DNA of 7,535 nucleotides from the NCBI GenBank assembly GCA_016650435.1, contig JAENVT010000001.1, forward strand, positions 1-7,535, given 5' to 3'. The stretch is from Ilumatobacteraceae bacterium. GTDB taxonomy: Bacteria > Actinomycetota > Acidimicrobiia > Acidimicrobiales > Ilumatobacteraceae. This document shows positions 6,682 to 7,535 of this stretch, one piece after another. Each line of letters starts with the position of its first letter. The first letter of the stretch is position 1. A model generated the notes under the pieces. That model made no database searches. It saw nothing but the letters and a program-made list of their open reading frames with translations, and was not told the DNA's origin. A program made the translations under genes and the position numbers.

Positions 6682-6927
6682 TCAGATGGCCGGTGGCATG
6701 CGCAGACGCAGACCGATCACCGCGGACGCCAGGTCCGCGGTGAGATCCTCGTGTCGTTTGATGGTCACCGCGGGCGGCCGCGTTCCTTCGAATCGACTAG
6801 CGGAGGTGGCCAGAGAGTGCTCACCGATGGCGATCATGTCGACGACGCTGGTGTCGTTGGTGTTGATCCACATTTCGGCGGCGCTTTGGTCTACCGGGGA
6901 CGGCGTGTAGGTCCAAAAGAGTTGCAC
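6682..6927 (-). CDS. Small uncharacterised protein (81 aa)
   Basis: I do not recognise this protein. It starts at GTG (6925-6927), with AAGG located 8 nt upstream on the minus strand as a modest Shine-Dalgarno, and ends at TGA (6682-6684). About 78% of its codons end in G or C by hand count, and its composition is balanced rather than Arg-rich, which favours real coding over a mirror frame. Visible features: an aromatic N-terminus (QLFWTYTPSP), a polar middle with EMWINTNDTSVVDMIAIGE, then HEDLTADLASAVIGLRLRMP near the C-terminus. There is no signal peptide, transmembrane helix, Cys pair or recognisable motif. It is flanked by rpsA and a VOC gene on the same strand but with gaps above 130 nt each side, so it is probably its own transcript or a read-through product of rpsA. 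Plus-strand frames over the same bases look like shadows. Confidence 0.55.
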   Translation of the reverse strand: MQLFWTYTPSPVDQSAAEMWINTNDTSVVDMIAIGEHSLATSASRFEGTRPPAVTIKRHEDLTADLASAVIGLRLRMPPAI

Positions 6928-6997
6928 GTGTCTGACCTTACAACGCTAAGAGTAGGCAAGTAAACGCTTGAAGTGTTCAGATATGGGCAAGATCAGG

Positions 6998-7046
6998 GAA
7001 GTGCGTAGGTTCAACGCGACACGTGTGGATCGAAAGTACGCACTTC
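6998..7046. repeat. 10-bp perfect inverted repeat around a palindrome, downstream of rpsA
   Basis: GAAGTGCGTA (6998-7007) is the exact reverse complement of TACGCACTTC (7037-7046), with a 29-nt spacer that contains the palindrome ACACGTGT (7019-7026). As RNA this would be a long-looped hairpin in the rpsA downstream region. Its right arm overlaps the compact stem at 7043-7063, so both cannot form together. It may be a transcript-end structure or a protein-binding site. Confidence 0.4.
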
Positions 7047-7063
7047 TCGGCGCGAGCGAGAAG
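7043..7063 (-). terminator. Stem-loop directly after rpsA
   Basis: CTTCTCG and CGAGAAG form a perfect 7-bp stem with a 7-nt loop, beginning one nucleotide past the rpsA TGA on the minus strand. The position suggests a transcript-end or 3'-stabilising role. No uridine run follows in the rpsA direction, so intrinsic termination here is uncertain. Confidence 0.4.
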
Positions 7064-7064
7064 G

Positions 7065-7535
7065 TCAGGCGTCGGCGGGTTCTGCCGGCACTTCGTCGGC
7101 TGCGGGAGCAGACTCGACTTCGGCGGCGGCTTCAACTTCGGCGGGAGCCTCGGCTGGCGCGGCAGGAGCCTCAGCGGCGGCGGGCGCTTCGGCAGCGGCC
7201 GCTGCTGCTGCCGTTGCGGCGGAGGCGGCTTCGACAGCAGCCTCGGCTTCGCCGCGCGTGGCGTCGGGGTTGTTCTCGTAGTACTCGGCCCACGCGGCCT
7301 CGCGCTCGGCATCGTCGCCACCAGCGGTCCAGTTGCCGTGCTCGTCGATCTCGAAGTGCTGGCGATACTCCTCGGCCAGTTCGCCACCTTCGGCAGCCTG
7401 CTTGATCGACAGGCTGATGCGACGGCGGGCGAGATCGAGGTCGATGATCTTGACCCACAACTCTTCGCCGGGAGTCACGACCTGCTCGGGAGCCTCGACG
7501 TGATGCGTGCTCATCTCGGAGATGTGCACGAGACC
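7065..7535 (-). CDS. rpsA: 30S ribosomal protein S1, C-terminal part (partial)
   Basis: The minus-strand frame enters from the right edge and stops with TGA at 7065-7067, giving 156 visible residues. It begins within an S1 RNA-binding repeat: GLVHISEMS (1-9), HHVEAPEQVV (11-20), GEELWVKIIDLDLARRRISL (23-42) and SIKQA (43-47), the standard end of the last S1 domain in actinobacterial RpsA. A linker rich in acidic and aromatic residues follows (EEYRQHFEIDEHGNW, AAWAEYYENNPDA). From residue 96 to the end the chain uses only Ala, Glu, Pro, Val, Ser, Asp and Thr, a low-complexity tail of 61 residues. S1 binds mRNA on the small ribosomal subunit and aids initiation on structured or weakly Shine-Dalgarno-led messages, which are frequent in this window. 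The N-terminal S1 repeats lie outside. Confidence 0.92.
   Translation of the reverse strand, partial: GLVHISEMSTHHVEAPEQVVTPGEELWVKIIDLDLARRRISLSIKQAAEGGELAEEYRQHFEIDEHGNWTAGGDDAEREAAWAEYYENNPDATRGEAEAAVEAASAATAAAAAAAEAPAAAEAPAAPAEAPAEVEAAAEVESAPAADEVPAEPADA

Noticed and set aside
6568..6963. 131-codon open frame on the plus strand over the small unknown gene
   Set aside because: Gly/Arg/Asp-rich composition typical of a mirror frame; the minus-strand frame has better third-position bias and a plausible start site. Not fully excluded.
6963..6977. Near-palindrome AACGCTTGAAGTGTT upstream of the small gene, considered as an operator
   Set aside because: One mismatch, a single copy and no regulator linked to it; not distinguishable from chance.
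6968..7405. Arg-rich open frame on the plus strand opposite rpsA
   Set aside because: Runs of Arg and Leu are the antisense reading of the Ala/Glu-rich S1 tail; no domain and no ribosome binding site.

Overview
The window is GC-rich (clearly above 60% by eye), densely packed bacterial chromosome with strong G/C bias at third codon positions. The genes on it are ordinary housekeeping and accessory genes of a free-living actinobacterium. The S1 protein with an Ala/Glu/Pro tail, CoaE in the same orientation and nearby, FadD-type ligase and NarL-type kinase/regulator pair all fit Actinomycetota. A lineage such as Acidimicrobiia is plausible, but this is inference and cannot be proven from one window. 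No phage, insertion sequence, CRISPR array, tRNA or rRNA was seen.

Layout, left to right. Positions 1-132 (+) hold the last 43 codons of a cobalamin-independent methionine synthase family protein. A bidirectional-looking hairpin at 152-178 follows, facing a convergent minus-strand cluster. That cluster, read right to left, is coaE (2626-3249), an acyl-CoA ligase (1127-2629, sharing an ATGA overlap with coaE) and an aldo/keto reductase (232-1113, starting 13 nt after the ligase stop). It looks like a single transcript starting near 3250. Divergent from it on the plus strand is a two-component operon: a membrane-anchored GAF-containing histidine kinase (3306-5099), a NarL/LuxR-type response regulator (TTG start at 5084, 16-nt overlap, strong Shine-Dalgarno) and, 5 nt later, a small VOC/glyoxalase-fold protein (5713-6075). 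A second VOC protein (6084-6455) lies head-on to it on the minus strand, with only 8 nt between the stops. Next come a structured non-coding stretch, a small uncharacterised minus-strand gene with good codon bias (6682-6927), an intergenic region with two overlapping hairpins, and the C-terminal part of ribosomal protein S1 (rpsA, minus, running off the right edge).

How the genes fit together. CoaE makes CoA in its last step and the translationally coupled ligase uses CoA to activate an unidentified carboxylic acid; the aldo/keto reductase may act on a related carbonyl, but no pathway is proven. The kinase and regulator are an evident cognate pair, and the downstream VOC gene is probably co-transcribed. 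rpsA and coaE, often neighbours in actinobacteria, are here on the same strand but separated by about 3.8 kb containing the two-component operon, the two VOC genes and the small gene. I see no strong evidence for an entirely new system. The points most worth a second look are the coaE-ligase coupling, the VOC partner of the two-component system, the unknown 81-residue protein and the overlapping hairpins after rpsA.
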